Assembly: GCA_016303095.1 (NCBI GenBank)
Contig: JAEDMH010000060.1
Location: 1-13,269, forward strand
Source of the DNA: Lentisphaeria bacterium
Lineage (GTDB): Bacteria > Verrucomicrobiota > Lentisphaeria > Oligosphaerales > Oligosphaeraceae
DNA length: 13,269 nt
Direction of reading: 5' to 3'
Shown here: one piece after another, positions 1-7,330 of the stretch
Position numbering within the stretch: position 1 is the first letter of the stretch
Layout of the letters: each line of letters opens with the position of its first letter
Translations under genes and position numbers: made by a program
The notes under the pieces: model-generated
Databases searched by the model: none
What the model was told of the DNA's origin: nothing
Seen by the model: the letters and a program-made list of their open reading frames with translations, nothing else

Positions 1-15
1 TTTCCCGCCAATCCC

Positions 16-48
16 AGGGCGGGACGTGCGGGGGGCAGGTCCCGCCCT
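16..48. repeat. Perfect 10-bp inverted repeat (hairpin)
   Basis: AGGGCGGGAC at 16-25 is the exact reverse complement of GTCCCGCCCT at 39-48, with a 13-nt G-rich loop. A competing shorter hairpin can form between CCCGCC at 4-9 and GGCGGG at 18-23, so the two folds exclude each other. No T-run follows, so an intrinsic terminator for an upstream gene is possible but not shown. Confidence 0.55.
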
Positions 49-65
49 CTCTGTGGTCTCCGTGT

Positions 66-81
66 GCCCGGCTTGCCGGGC
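66..81. repeat. Perfect GC-rich inverted repeat (hairpin)
   Basis: GCCCGGC at 66-72 pairs with GCCGGGC at 75-81 across two bases (or a 6-bp stem with a CTTG loop). It is a compact, very stable hairpin without a T-run. Its role is unknown. Confidence 0.5.
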
Positions 82-97
82 CTGACCTGGCTGACCT

Positions 98-135
98 GTT
101 TCCCCTCCGTGCCCTCCGTGTTTCCCCTCCGTGCC
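98..135. repeat. 16-bp tandem direct repeat
   Basis: GTTTCCCCTCCGTGCC occurs at 98-113 and again at 120-135, a 22-nt period. The core CCTCCGTG occurs a third time between the copies at 113-120. It lies in non-coding DNA and its function is unknown. Confidence 0.7.
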
Positions 136-180
136 GGGGGTTCCGGTCGTCCCTTTGGGCCTCCCTTCACCCCCGTCTAG

Positions 181-216
181 CGATCCTCCCACCCCTGCCG
201 GGGTTCAGGAGGATTG
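181..216. repeat. Long two-part hairpin
   Basis: ATCCTCC at 183-189 pairs with GGAGGAT at 208-214, and the inner CCCC at 192-195 pairs with GGGG at 200-203 around a TGCC loop. C181-G216 and a G-T wobble extend the base. The right arm begins a 13-nt string (GAGGATTGCCCCC, 209-221) that recurs at the very end of the window. Confidence 0.55.
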
Positions 217-226
217 CCCCCCCTTT

Positions 227-242
227 CCCCCGCAAGCGGGGG
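227..242. repeat. Perfect C/G hairpin
   Basis: CCCCCGC at 227-233 pairs with GCGGGGG at 236-242 across two bases. It directly follows the 181-216 hairpin and a C7-T3 tract, so the two form a tandem hairpin unit. Confidence 0.5.
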
Positions 243-264
243 CTAGAGGCTAGAGGTTCTAGAG
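243..264. repeat. Triple CTAGAG cluster
   Basis: CTAGAG occurs at 243-248, 250-255 and 259-264, spaced 7 and 9 nt apart. CTAG is a rare tetranucleotide in many bacteria, so a threefold cluster between hairpins is notable. It could be a protein-binding site or simple repeat debris. Confidence 0.45.
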
Positions 265-305
265 ATATTCCGGGGCGTTGGCCGCGGGGGGAGCCAGCGG
301 GGCAT

Positions 306-335
306 TTGAAAATCAGGAATCCCGTGGCATATTAA
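306..335 (+). promoter_or_regulatory. Putative sigma70-type promoter of rpsT
   Basis: TTGAAA at 306-311 resembles a -35 box and TATTAA at 330-335 a -10 box, with an 18-nt spacer. This AT-rich patch stands out in very GC-rich DNA. Transcription would start near 342 and leave a leader of about 160 nt before rpsT. Such a leader could carry autogenous control, as is known for S20 in E. coli, but no specific structure was identified. Confidence 0.4.
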
Positions 336-501
336 GCGTCTTGCCAAAAGCGGATTCCGGAACATGGGGGCTTCTCCCTTTTCCGGGCGAAATCCGGCTC
401 CTTTCCCATCTCGTCTAGGGAGATAGAAAGAGCCAGGCCACCGATTTTCCAGACATTCCAGTCATACTCAAAGAGAATCCAGCATAGGAAACAGTTCCCA
501 C

Positions 502-780
502 ATGGCGAATTCCAAACCCCATCGTCTGCCCTCCGCCGCCAAGCACATGCGCTCCGATGCCCGCAAGCGCGCCTACAACCGTGCCCGGAAGACGAAGGTT
601 CGCGACTCCGAGAAGACCCTCAACGCCGCCATCGCCGCCGGCGACAAGACGGTGGCCCTCACCCAGCTCAGCGACTGCTACAGCCAGTTGGACAAGGCCG
701 CCAAGACTGGCGTGATCCACAAGAACAAGGCCGACCGCAAGAAGGCCCGCCTGGCCGCCCGGGTGGCCAAGATGGCCTAA
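502..780 (+). CDS. rpsT: 30S ribosomal protein S20
   Basis: This encodes the small, highly basic ribosomal protein S20, which binds 16S rRNA early in 30S assembly. The 92-residue product has the usual S20 length and start (MANSKPHR), followed by Lys/Arg/Ala-rich helices. The C-terminal half contains the characteristic VIHKNKADRKKARLA stretch (about residues 71-85) that matches the family. Start choice: ATG 502 is preceded by AGGA at 486-489, a weak and slightly distant SD. The gene is isolated, with a promoter-like pair at 306-335 and a strong intrinsic terminator at 848-898, so it is probably transcribed alone. This fits the usual single-gene arrangement of rpsT. Nothing is truncated. Identification is secure from the sequence pattern. 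Confidence 0.97.
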   Translation: MANSKPHRLPSAAKHMRSDARKRAYNRARKTKVRDSEKTLNAAIAAGDKTVALTQLSDCYSQLDKAAKTGVIHKNKADRKKARLAARVAKMA

Positions 781-847
781 CCAGGCTGAAACCTAGGGTT
801 TCTTTGCGTCATGCCCATCCCCGCCCCGAAACCACGGGGATGTGAAG

Positions 848-898
848 GGACGCCAAGACCGCGGGGGATTTTCCTCCCCGGCTTTTGGCGTCCTTTTT
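848..898 (+). terminator. Strong Rho-independent terminator after rpsT
   Basis: GGACGCCAA at 848-856 pairs perfectly with TTGGCGTCC at 885-893. An inner stem (CC 859-860 and GGGG 863-866 with CCCC 876-879 and GG 880-881) extends it, and five T residues follow at 894-898. A smaller hairpin (GAAACC 788-793 with GGTTTC 797-802, then TTT) sits just after the rpsT stop and may contribute. This is the clearest intrinsic terminator in the window. Confidence 0.85.
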
Positions 899-946
899 GC
901 GTACGCCCCCCTCGTGGCCAAGGCCGGGAAAAAGTCCCGCCGATGC

Positions 947-975
947 TGGACAGGGCGACCTTCACCGGCTAAATT
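947..975 (+). promoter_or_regulatory. Putative promoter of the acyl-CoA synthetase-like gene
   Basis: TGGACA at 947-952 (5 of 6 to TTGACA) and TAAATT at 970-975 (4 of 6 to TATAAT) are separated by exactly 17 nt. The position, between the rpsT terminator and the ATG at 997, is where a promoter is needed. The predicted start point near 982-984 gives a leader of only about 13-15 nt with no SD. Confidence 0.45.
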
Positions 976-996
976 CTCCCTATTTTCACTGCGCTT

Positions 997-2856
997 ATGG
1001 AACACCACTGCAAACACCTCTTTGAAACCTTTGGGGAAACTTGCCAGAAGCATGCCCAACGAGTGATTCTGAAGGTATCGGACGGCAAGGTTCTGCACCC
1101 TGTCACCTTCCGGAAGCTACATGCCGACGTGGAGGCCTGGGCGAAGTATCTGCAGGACAAGGGGGTGAAGGCGGGGGATCGGGTCGCCGCCATTTCCGCC
1201 AAATGCGACAATCACTTCCGCTTCTTCTACGCCTGCTGGAAGTTGGGAGCCATTGCGGTTCCCATCTGCGAGACCTTGGGCAACGAGGAGATGTCCTTTG
1301 TGCTGAAGGACTGTTCTCCCAAGCTGGTGCTGGCCTCCGAGACCTACGGGAAGAAGGCCAAGGAGACCGCCGGCGACCTTCCCGTGGTGTTGTGGGAGAC
1401 CCTTCCCCAGGTGACGGAGGAGGAGGCCGCCGGCCGGGAGATCCGGGTGGAGAAGGCGCCCTATGCCACGGAGGAGGAGGCCCTTTCCGCCATTGCGGTC
1501 CTCATCTACACCTCCGGCTCCACGGGCATGCCCAAGGGGGTCATGCTCAGCCAGAGCAACCTGTGGTGGAATGCCATCAACGCCCTGGAGTGCTTCCCCG
1601 TGACGCCCACGGATTCCCTGGCCTCTCTCCTTCCCTACTGGCACTCCTACGCCCTTACCTGCGAAATCCTGGCGGTGACTTGGGCGGGCGCCAGCTGCAT
1701 CCTGGCCCACGGCATGGCCGACTTCTCCCGGAACCTGTCCAAGTTCCAGCCCACCATCATGCTGGTGGTGCCTCGGATTCTGGACATGATGATGGCCGCC
1801 ATGCGGAAGCAGATCGACGCCCTGCCGCCCCGGCGGAAGAAACTGGTGGAGAACGCCATCTACAACGCCAGCCGCATCTTCACGGCGGGCAAGAGCTGGA
1901 ATGGCGGCCTCTTCCGCATGCTCTACCACCACTGCTTCTACGATCCCCTGGTCTTCCGGAAATTCCGTCAGGGACTGGGCGGAAAGCTGCGCTTCTTCGT
2001 GGCCGGCGGCGCCCCCCTGGATCTGGACGTCCAGAGCTTCTACAGCTTCCTGGGCATCCCCGTCCTCCAGGGCTACGGCCTCACCGAGGCCTCCCCTGTG
2101 GTGGCCTCCAATGAAATCGGCGACTACCGCCTGGGTTCCTGCGGCAAGATCTGGAAGTGGGCCACTCCCGAATGGGGCGGCGACTACACCTTCAAGGACG
2201 AAGACGGCAACCTGGGCAAGAACCTCCGGGGCCAGCTCCTGGTGAAGGGACGCTGCGTCATGCAGGGCTACTGGAACCACTCCGACGCCTCCGCCAAAAC
2301 CATGGAGAACGGATACCTCAACACCGGCGACGTGGCCCACGTGGACAAGGACGGATACCTCTTCATCCACGGCCGCAACAGCTCCATGATCGTCACCTAC
2401 GGCGGGGAGAAGCTCCATCCCGAGGCCATCGAGGACGCCGTGAAGGCCTCCCCCCTGGTCAGCGAGGCCATGGTCATCGGCGAGAAGTGCAAGAGCGTCT
2501 ACGTCTGCGTCAACGTCCCCGAAGAGCTTCGGAAGAAGAACAATCCCGAGGAGCTCTACCGGATGCTGAAGGCGGACGTCCAAGCCCGCACGGCGGATCT
2601 CACCAGCTACATGAAGCCCAAGGATGTCCTTCTCCTGCCGGACTTCTCCGTGAACGACGGCACCATGACCGCCACCCTCAAGGTGCGTCGCCACAAGGTC
2701 AAGGCCCTCTACCGGAAGGAAATCGAGGAGTTCCTGGCCCGGAATGGGGAGGAGATCGCCGTCAAGAAGGATTTGGTGGTGCCCTCCAGCCGCATCGTGG
2801 AGTCCCTGGAGGACAAGAGCGATGTGGTCATCGGGGTGGACAACACCTTGAAGTAG
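997..2856 (+). CDS. AMP-forming long-chain acyl-CoA synthetase-like protein
   Basis: This is a 619-residue ANL-superfamily enzyme. It probably activates a fatty acid with ATP to an acyl-adenylate and then to acyl-CoA (or another thioester) for lipid synthesis or degradation. Visible motifs are the P-loop YTSGSTGMPKG at residues 171-181, the adenine-binding region QGYGLTEASP at 358-367, TGD at 443-445, and the Arg of HGR at 459-460 starting the C-terminal domain. A TATLKVRR segment near 558-565 contains the region of the family's catalytic Lys. The length fits FadD/FAA-type synthetases, which are usually 550-650 residues. ATG 997 was chosen as the first Met before the conserved fold. There is no SD, and the leader is very short if the 947-975 promoter is right. 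The exact acyl substrate cannot be read from sequence; an acyl-ACP synthetase role is an alternative. Confidence 0.85.
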   Translation: MEHHCKHLFETFGETCQKHAQRVILKVSDGKVLHPVTFRKLHADVEAWAKYLQDKGVKAGDRVAAISAKCDNHFRFFYACWKLGAIAVPICETLGNEEMSFVLKDCSPKLVLASETYGKKAKETAGDLPVVLWETLPQVTEEEAAGREIRVEKAPYATEEEALSAIAVLIYTSGSTGMPKGVMLSQSNLWWNAINALECFPVTPTDSLASLLPYWHSYALTCEILAVTWAGASCILAHGMADFSRNLSKFQPTIMLVVPRILDMMMAAMRKQIDALPPRRKKLVENAIYNASRIFTAGKSWNGGLFRMLYHHCFYDPLVFRKFRQGLGGKLRFFVAGGAPLDLDVQSFYSFLGIPVLQGYGLTEASPVVASNEIGDYRLGSCGKIWKWATPEWGGDYTFKDEDGNLGKNLRGQLLVKGRCVMQGYWNHSDASAKTMENGYLNTGDVAHVDKDGYLFIHGRNSSMIVTYGGEKLHPEAIEDAVKASPLVSEAMVIGEKCKSVYVCVNVPEELRKKNNPEELYRMLKADVQARTADLTSYMKPKDVLLLPDFSVNDGTMTATLKVRRHKVKALYRKEIEEFLARNGEEIAVKKDLVVPSSRIVESLEDKSDVVIGVDNTLK

Positions 2857-2861
2857 TCCTG

Positions 2862-2877
2862 CCGCCGGCGCCGGCGG
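2862..2877. repeat. 16-bp perfect palindrome after the synthetase gene
   Basis: CCGCCGGC at 2862-2869 is followed by its reverse complement GCCGGCGG at 2870-2877, folding to a 6-bp stem with a GCGC loop. It begins 5 nt after the stop codon. No T-run follows, so it is either a weak terminator or an mRNA 3'-end stabiliser. Confidence 0.45.
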
Positions 2878-2949
2878 GAGTGCCTTCCCCTGGAATGAGC
2901 TTTTCCGCCGGCCTGTTTTCGTTTTCTCTGAACTTGTTTTTTCACCTTC

Positions 2950-4105
2950 ATGACCCGAGAGGAATTGCAGAGCAGAGTCTCCGCCGCCGCCCAGCGCGTG
3001 GAGCACTTGAGGGGGTATCTTTGACGTAGCGGCCAAGCGCGAGCGTCTGGATCTGCTTCAAGCAACCATGACCCGTCCCGATTTTTGGGACTCCCGGGAG
3101 AAATCCCAGCCCGTGGTGGACGAGGTCAGCCGTCTCAAGAACATCCTGGAGCCCTTTCAGCGCCTGGTCTCCCAGTCCGAAGATCTGGCCACCCTGGCGG
3201 AATTGGCCGCCGAGGAGGGAGACGACTCCCCCCTCTACCAGGAGGCCGACCAGGCCGCCTCCGAGCTGGACGCCGCCCTGGAACGTCTGGAGATGGTCAG
3301 CTTCCTCTCCGGCAAGATGGATTCCCGGAATGCCATCCTCACCATCCGGGCGGGAGCCGGCGGCACCGAGTCCTGCGACTGGTGCGGCATGCTGGAACGC
3401 ATGTATCTCCACTGGTTTGACAAGCGGGGATTCGGCTTTCTGGTGAATGACATGCAGCTGGGGGAAGAGGCCGGCATCAAGGTCATGACCATGACCGTCA
3501 CCGGCGAGTACGCCTACGGATACCTGAAGTGCGAAAAGGGAGTCCATCGCCTGGTGCGCATCTCCCCCTTCGACGCCAACAAGCGCCGCCATACCTCCTT
3601 CTGCAGCGTGGATGTCCTCCCCCAAATCGACGACACCATCGACATCGTGGTGAACGAGAAGGATCTCCGGGTGGACACCTACCACTCCTCCGGCGCAGGG
3701 GGCCAGCACATCAACAAGACCTCCTCCGCCGTCCGCCTCACCCACCTGCCCACAGGCATCGTGGTGGCCTCCCAATCCGAGCGCTCCCAGCATCAGAACC
3801 GGGAGATTGCCATGCAGCTGCTGAAGGCCCGCCTCTACCAGATCGAGGAGGACAAGCGGACCGCGGCCATCCAGCAGGCCGATGCGGAGAAGGGGGACAA
3901 TGCCTGGGGAAACCAGATTCGTTCCTACGTGCTGCAGCCCTACCAGATGGTGAAGGATCTGCGCACCGGATACGAAACCTCCAATGTGGACGCCGTGCTG
4001 GATGGCGACTTGGATCCCTTCATCAACGCCTATCTCCGCATGGGCTCCCCCGGAAAGAACGCCTTCCGGGACGGGGCCGACCCCTCCCCGGACTCCCTTT
4101 CCTGA
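2950..4105 (+). CDS. prfB: Peptide chain release factor 2 (programmed +1 frameshift)
   Basis: RF2 recognises UGA and UAA stop codons and triggers peptide release. Translation starts at ATG 2950 and reads 24 codons to an in-frame TGA at 3022-3024. It then shifts +1 at CTT and continues in the frame entered at 3023 to the TGA ending at 4105. The joined product is 384 residues. With this joining, the SPF stop-codon-reading motif falls at 205-207 and the GGQ catalytic motif at 250-252, the same numbers as in E. coli RF2. Residue 246 is Ser, not the Thr of E. coli K-12. After the usual family end there is a hydrophilic tail of about 19 residues. Calling only 3068-4105 would lose 39 N-terminal residues. 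No SD precedes ATG 2950. UGA read-through or frameshifting depends on RF2 level, giving autoregulation. Identification is very secure. Confidence 0.97.
3010..3025 (+). promoter_or_regulatory. prfB +1 recoding site
   Basis: The sequence AGGGGGTATCTTTGAC matches the classical RF2 frameshift site. It has an SD-like AGGGGG (3010-3015) that pairs with 16S rRNA inside the coding region, a three-base spacer (TAT), the slippery CTT (3019-3021), the stop TGA (3022-3024) and a 3' C (3025), the poor termination context. When RF2 is scarce the ribosome slips and makes full-length RF2. When it is plentiful, termination gives a 24-residue peptide. Confidence 0.97.
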
Positions 4106-4109
4106 TCCT

Positions 4110-4137
4110 GGCCCCGCCCCCTGCGCGAGGGCCTTTT
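4110..4137 (+). terminator. Weak terminator-like hairpin after prfB
   Basis: GGCCC at 4110-4114 can pair with GGGCC at 4129-4133, followed immediately by TTTT (4134-4137). The stem is short and the loop is 14 nt, so efficiency would be low. It lies 5 nt past the prfB stop. Confidence 0.3.
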
Positions 4138-4181
4138 CCTGCCTTCCCCAATCCCGACCCACCTCACTCAATTCCAACCTG

Positions 4182-4188
4182 AAAGGAG
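4182..4188 (+). promoter_or_regulatory. Shine-Dalgarno of tkt
   Basis: AAAGGAG lies 10 nt before ATG 4199. It is the only textbook SD in front of any gene of the window and fixes the tkt start. Confidence 0.75.
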
Positions 4189-4198
4189 CGTCTCCACC

Positions 4199-6196
4199 AT
4201 GGGCTGCTGCAAGCACAAGGAAATCGTCAAGAAAGCCATCAACACCGTCCGCCTTCTCGCGGCGGATGGCGTCCAGAAGGCCAATTCCGGGCACCCCGGC
4301 ATGCCCATGGGAAGCGCCGACTTCGCCTTCACTCTGTGGAGCAAGTTCCTCCGCTTCGATCCCCAGCGCCCCGATTGGCTGGGACGGGACCGCTTCGTCC
4401 TCTCCGCAGGACACGGCTCCATGCTCCTCTATTCCCTCCTCCACCTCTTCGGATATCCTCTCTCCCTGGATGACCTGAAGAGCTTCCGGCAACTGGGCAG
4501 CAAGACCCCCGGACACCCCGAGCACGGCCACACTGCCGGCGTGGAAGTCACCACCGGCCCCCTGGCCTCCGGCCTGGCCTCCGCCGTGGGCATGGCCATT
4601 GGCCTGAAGCAGCTGGCCGCCCGCATCGGCGCCCCCCAGGAGCTCTTCAAGGACCAGCGGGTCTACGTGCTCTCCGGGGACGGCTGCATCATGGAAGGCA
4701 CCAGCCACGAGGCCTGCTCCCTGGCAGGACACTTGAAGCTGAACAACCTGATCCTCTTCTACGACGACAACAAGATCACCATTGAGGGCAGCACCTCCCT
4801 GGCCATGAGCGAGGATGTGGGCGCCCGCTTCGCCGCCTACGGCTGGAACGTGCTGAAGATCAACGGACAGTGCCCCCGGCAGATTGACGCGGCCCTCACC
4901 CTGGCCAAGGCCTGCAAGGACAAGCCCACCATCATCATCGGCACCACCACCATCGGCTACGGCGCTCCCAACCTGGCAGGCACCTCCAAGAGCCATGGGG
5001 CGCCTTTGGGCGAGGAAGAATTGAAGGCCACCAAGGCCGCTTTGGGTTTCCCCCCGGAGGAATCCTTCTTCGTGCCCCAGGAAGTCCGGGAGTTCTGCCA
5101 GGCCCGGGTGGCGGAGAAGCAGGCGGAAGCCGCCCAGTGGGATCAGGCCTTCCAGGCGTGGCAGGAGAGCTGCCCCGAGGGGAAAGCCCTCCTGGAGGCC
5201 ATTCTGAACAAGACCCTACCCGCCGATTTGGAAAAGCAGCTGCTGGCCGCCGTGCCCCAGAAGGATGTAGCCTCCCGGGCCTCCTCCGGCGCCATGCTCC
5301 AGGCGATCTCCAAGTTGGTTCCCGCCGTGGTGGGCGGCTCCGCCGACTTGGCTCCCTCCAACAACACCTACATGAAGGAGGCGGGCGACTTCTCCGCCAC
5401 CGACCGGGCCGGACGCAACTTCCACTTCGGCGTCCGGGAATTGGCCATGGGCCTGGTGTGCAACGGCCTCGCCCTCACCTACGCCCTCCCCTATAGCGCC
5501 ACCTTCATGGTCTTCTCCGACTACATGAAGCCTGCCATCCGCCTGGCCGCCATCCAAAAGCTCCACCAGGTCTACGTCTTCACCCACGACTCCTACGCCG
5601 TGGGCGAGGATGGCGCCACCCATGAGCCCATCGAACAGCTGGCCATGTTCCGCAGCCTCCCCGGCGTCACCCTCCTGCGCCCCGCAGAATCCCACGAGGT
5701 GGCCCTGGCCTGGGCCTACGCCCTCCGGGCCGACCATCCCGTCATCCTCTCCCTCACCCGCCAGGCCCTCCCCAATCTGCCCCAGGAAGTGGTGGAGAAG
5801 ATGGCCGTGGACAAGGGAGCCTACGTGGTCTCTTCCGACGAGGACTTCCAGGCGATTCTCATCGGCTCCGGCAGCGAACTGGCCGCCTGCTGCGCCGCCG
5901 CCCAGGCCCTCCGGGCCCAGGGCGTGAAGCTCCGGGTGGTCTCCATGCCCTCCTGGGATCTCTTCGAGGCCCAGAGCGCCGAATACCAGGAGAGCGTGCT
6001 GCCCTCCGCCTGCCGCAAGCGGGTGGCCGTGGAGGCCGCCTGCACCATGGGCTGGTCCAAGTATGTGGGTGACGAAGGCCTGGTCATCGGACTGGATCAC
6101 TTCGGCGAATCCGCCCCCTACAAGGTCCTGGCGGACAAATACGGCTTCACCCCGGAAAAGGTGACCGCCGCCGTGGCGGACTATCTGAAGGCCTAG
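4199..6196 (+). CDS. tkt: Transketolase
   Basis: Transketolase is a thiamine-diphosphate enzyme that moves two-carbon units between sugar phosphates in the non-oxidative pentose phosphate pathway. The 665-residue product has normal family length. In order: the N-terminal pyrophosphate domain with NSGHPGMPMG (29-38) and SAGHGS (69-74); the ThDP/metal motif GDG at 160-162 with NN at 182-183 and FYDDNKI at 187-193; then the pyrimidine domain with GVREL, whose catalytic Glu is residue 415. The substrate-side segment THDSYAVGEDGATHEP follows at 463-478, then a C-terminal domain. ATG 4199 is supported by the AAAGGAG at 4182-4188. The gaps to prfB (93 nt) and to the dus gene (90 nt) leave its operon status open. 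An unusual Cys pair (MGCCKHK) at the N-terminus has no known role. No key residue appears to be missing. Confidence 0.96.
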   Translation: MGCCKHKEIVKKAINTVRLLAADGVQKANSGHPGMPMGSADFAFTLWSKFLRFDPQRPDWLGRDRFVLSAGHGSMLLYSLLHLFGYPLSLDDLKSFRQLGSKTPGHPEHGHTAGVEVTTGPLASGLASAVGMAIGLKQLAARIGAPQELFKDQRVYVLSGDGCIMEGTSHEACSLAGHLKLNNLILFYDDNKITIEGSTSLAMSEDVGARFAAYGWNVLKINGQCPRQIDAALTLAKACKDKPTIIIGTTTIGYGAPNLAGTSKSHGAPLGEEELKATKAALGFPPEESFFVPQEVREFCQARVAEKQAEAAQWDQAFQAWQESCPEGKALLEAILNKTLPADLEKQLLAAVPQKDVASRASSGAMLQAISKLVPAVVGGSADLAPSNNTYMKEAGDFSATDRAGRNFHFGVRELAMGLVCNGLALTYALPYSATFMVFSDYMKPAIRLAAIQKLHQVYVFTHDSYAVGEDGATHEPIEQLAMFRSLPGVTLLRPAESHEVALAWAYALRADHPVILSLTRQALPNLPQEVVEKMAVDKGAYVVSSDEDFQAILIGSGSELAACCAAAQALRAQGVKLRVVSMPSWDLFEAQSAEYQESVLPSACRKRVAVEAACTMGWSKYVGDEGLVIGLDHFGESAPYKVLADKYGFTPEKVTAAVADYLKA

Positions 6197-6286
6197 CCGC
6201 CTCTGCACCGCCCACGCCCCTGGGCAACCATGCGCCGTCCGGGCCGGGATGCCCCATCCCCCTTGGACGGCGTTTCCTGTTTCTCC

Positions 6287-7252
6287 ATGCCCCCTCTCGC
6301 CGACGCCCCTCCCCTCCTCCCTCTGCTGGCCCCCATGGCCGGCTACACCGACCTGCCCTTCCGACGGGTCTGCCGCCTCTACGGGCTCCGTCTGGGCACC
6401 ACCGCCCTCATCGACTCTGGCGCCCTGGTCCACGGCAACCCGGACAGCGAATCCATCCTGCGGAGAGGAGAGGAGGAAGAGTATCTCCAGGTCCAGCTTC
6501 TGGGAAGCATTCCCCAGGACTTGCGGAAAGCCACCCGGATCCTCCGGGAGGGCCCCTGGCACTTTGACGTGCTGGACTTCAACATGGGGTGTCCCGTCCA
6601 GAAGGTCTTGAAGAGGAAGGCGGGGGCCGCCCTGATGCGGGAGGCGGCCCTGGCCCAAGAGTGTCTCCAGGTCATCCGGGAGGAGTGGCCTGGCATCCTC
6701 ACGGTGAAGATGCGCATTTTGGACGAGGAGGATCCCGCCCCCACCCTGGAAGTGGCCCAGCGGCTGGTTTCCCTGGGGGTCCAGGGTCTCACCATCCACG
6801 GGCGCCTCCCCCGCCGCGTCTATTCCGGCCCCGTCCACGCCCCCGTCATCCGGGCCGTCCGGGAGAGTCTATCCATTCCCGTGACGGCCAACGGGGGGAT
6901 TTTCACGGGAGAGGACGCCCGGCGGCTTTCCCGGGAGACCGGGTGTTCCCGGGTCATGGTGGCCCGGGGCTGCCTGGGGAATCCCTGGCTCTTCCAGGAG
7001 ATTCTCACGGGGGAGCGGCGGGAGATTTCCCGGGAGGAGCGGCTGCAGGTGATGGAACTCCAGCTGTCGGAGATGGTCAGGGAATACGGCGAGCGGGGGG
7101 CCATGATTCTGGGACGCAAGGTGGTCTCTGGCTATGTCTGCGGCCATGGCTTCCCCCGGGAACTCCGGGCCCAGGTGGTGCACATCGCCACTTGGCAGGA
7201 CTTCCAGGAACTCCTGGAAAAACTGCGAAACTCCCCCTCCCGCGACCTCTAA
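6287..7252 (+). CDS. tRNA-dihydrouridine synthase (Dus family)
   Basis: This is an FMN enzyme that reduces specific uridines in tRNA to dihydrouridine with NADPH. The 321-residue product is a TIM barrel starting with LLAPMAGYTDLPFRR, the typical Dus entry into the FMN site. The catalytic Cys lies in NMGCPVQKV (encoded near 6584-6610). Further landmarks are KMRI, LTIHGR, VTANGG and ARGCLGNPW, the phosphate-binding barrel end. The best fit is the DusA/B/C-type COG0042 group, probably DusB-like, but the subfamily and target uridine cannot be fixed. Start: an earlier ATG at 6230 would add 19 residues that look unlike the family. ATG 6287 places APMAG 14 residues from the start, as usual. Neither start has an SD. 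The gene probably begins the 6287-12031 gene run. Confidence 0.9.
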   Translation: MPPLADAPPLLPLLAPMAGYTDLPFRRVCRLYGLRLGTTALIDSGALVHGNPDSESILRRGEEEEYLQVQLLGSIPQDLRKATRILREGPWHFDVLDFNMGCPVQKVLKRKAGAALMREAALAQECLQVIREEWPGILTVKMRILDEEDPAPTLEVAQRLVSLGVQGLTIHGRLPRRVYSGPVHAPVIRAVRESLSIPVTANGGIFTGEDARRLSRETGCSRVMVARGCLGNPWLFQEILTGERREISREERLQVMELQLSEMVREYGERGAMILGRKVVSGYVCGHGFPRELRAQVVHIATWQDFQELLEKLRNSPSRDL

Positions 7253-7291
7253 TCCCCTCTCTCCCCCTAGGGCGGCACAGGGGCCAAACGG

Positions 7292-7297
7292 TATATT
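7292..7297 (+). promoter_or_regulatory. Isolated -10-like box before rseP
   Basis: TATATT at 7292-7297 is an AT-rich island in the 78-nt gap between dus and rseP. No convincing -35 box lies 16-18 nt upstream, so an internal promoter is only a possibility. Confidence 0.2.
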
Positions 7298-7330
7298 ACC
7301 TCCATTCTCACGACGCCCCCAAGACCTCCT

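Larger units (their letters stand above)
1..305. other. Non-coding, hairpin- and repeat-rich stretch upstream of rpsT
   Basis: No convincing protein or RNA gene was seen on either strand. The stretch is C/G-rich and holds at least four separate inverted repeats (16-48, 66-81, 181-216, 227-242), a 16-bp direct repeat (98-113 and 120-135) and three copies of CTAGAG (243, 250, 259). Some hairpins may be terminators or mRNA-end structures for a gene lying before the window, but none is followed by a clear T-run. The density of structures suggests an intergenic repeat cluster. The function is unknown. Confidence 0.6.

Noticed and set aside
1117..3036. Long open frame on the minus strand (639 codons) opposite the synthetase gene
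   Set aside because: It is a low-complexity Gly/Ala/Val/His-rich translation with no family motif, mirroring a well-supported + strand gene. High GC removes stop codons from the opposite strand.
3023..4105. prfB as a frameshifted pseudogene
   Set aside because: The in-frame TGA sits in the perfect RF2 recoding context and the rest of the protein is intact, so it is programmed, not damage.
2948..4996. Minus-strand open frame of 682 codons across prfB and tkt
   Set aside because: It spans two clearly identified + strand genes and the gap between them, and shows no recognisable domain.
6230..6286. Earlier dus start at ATG 6230
   Set aside because: The added 19 residues are not family-like and there is no SD. 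It is kept only as an alternative.
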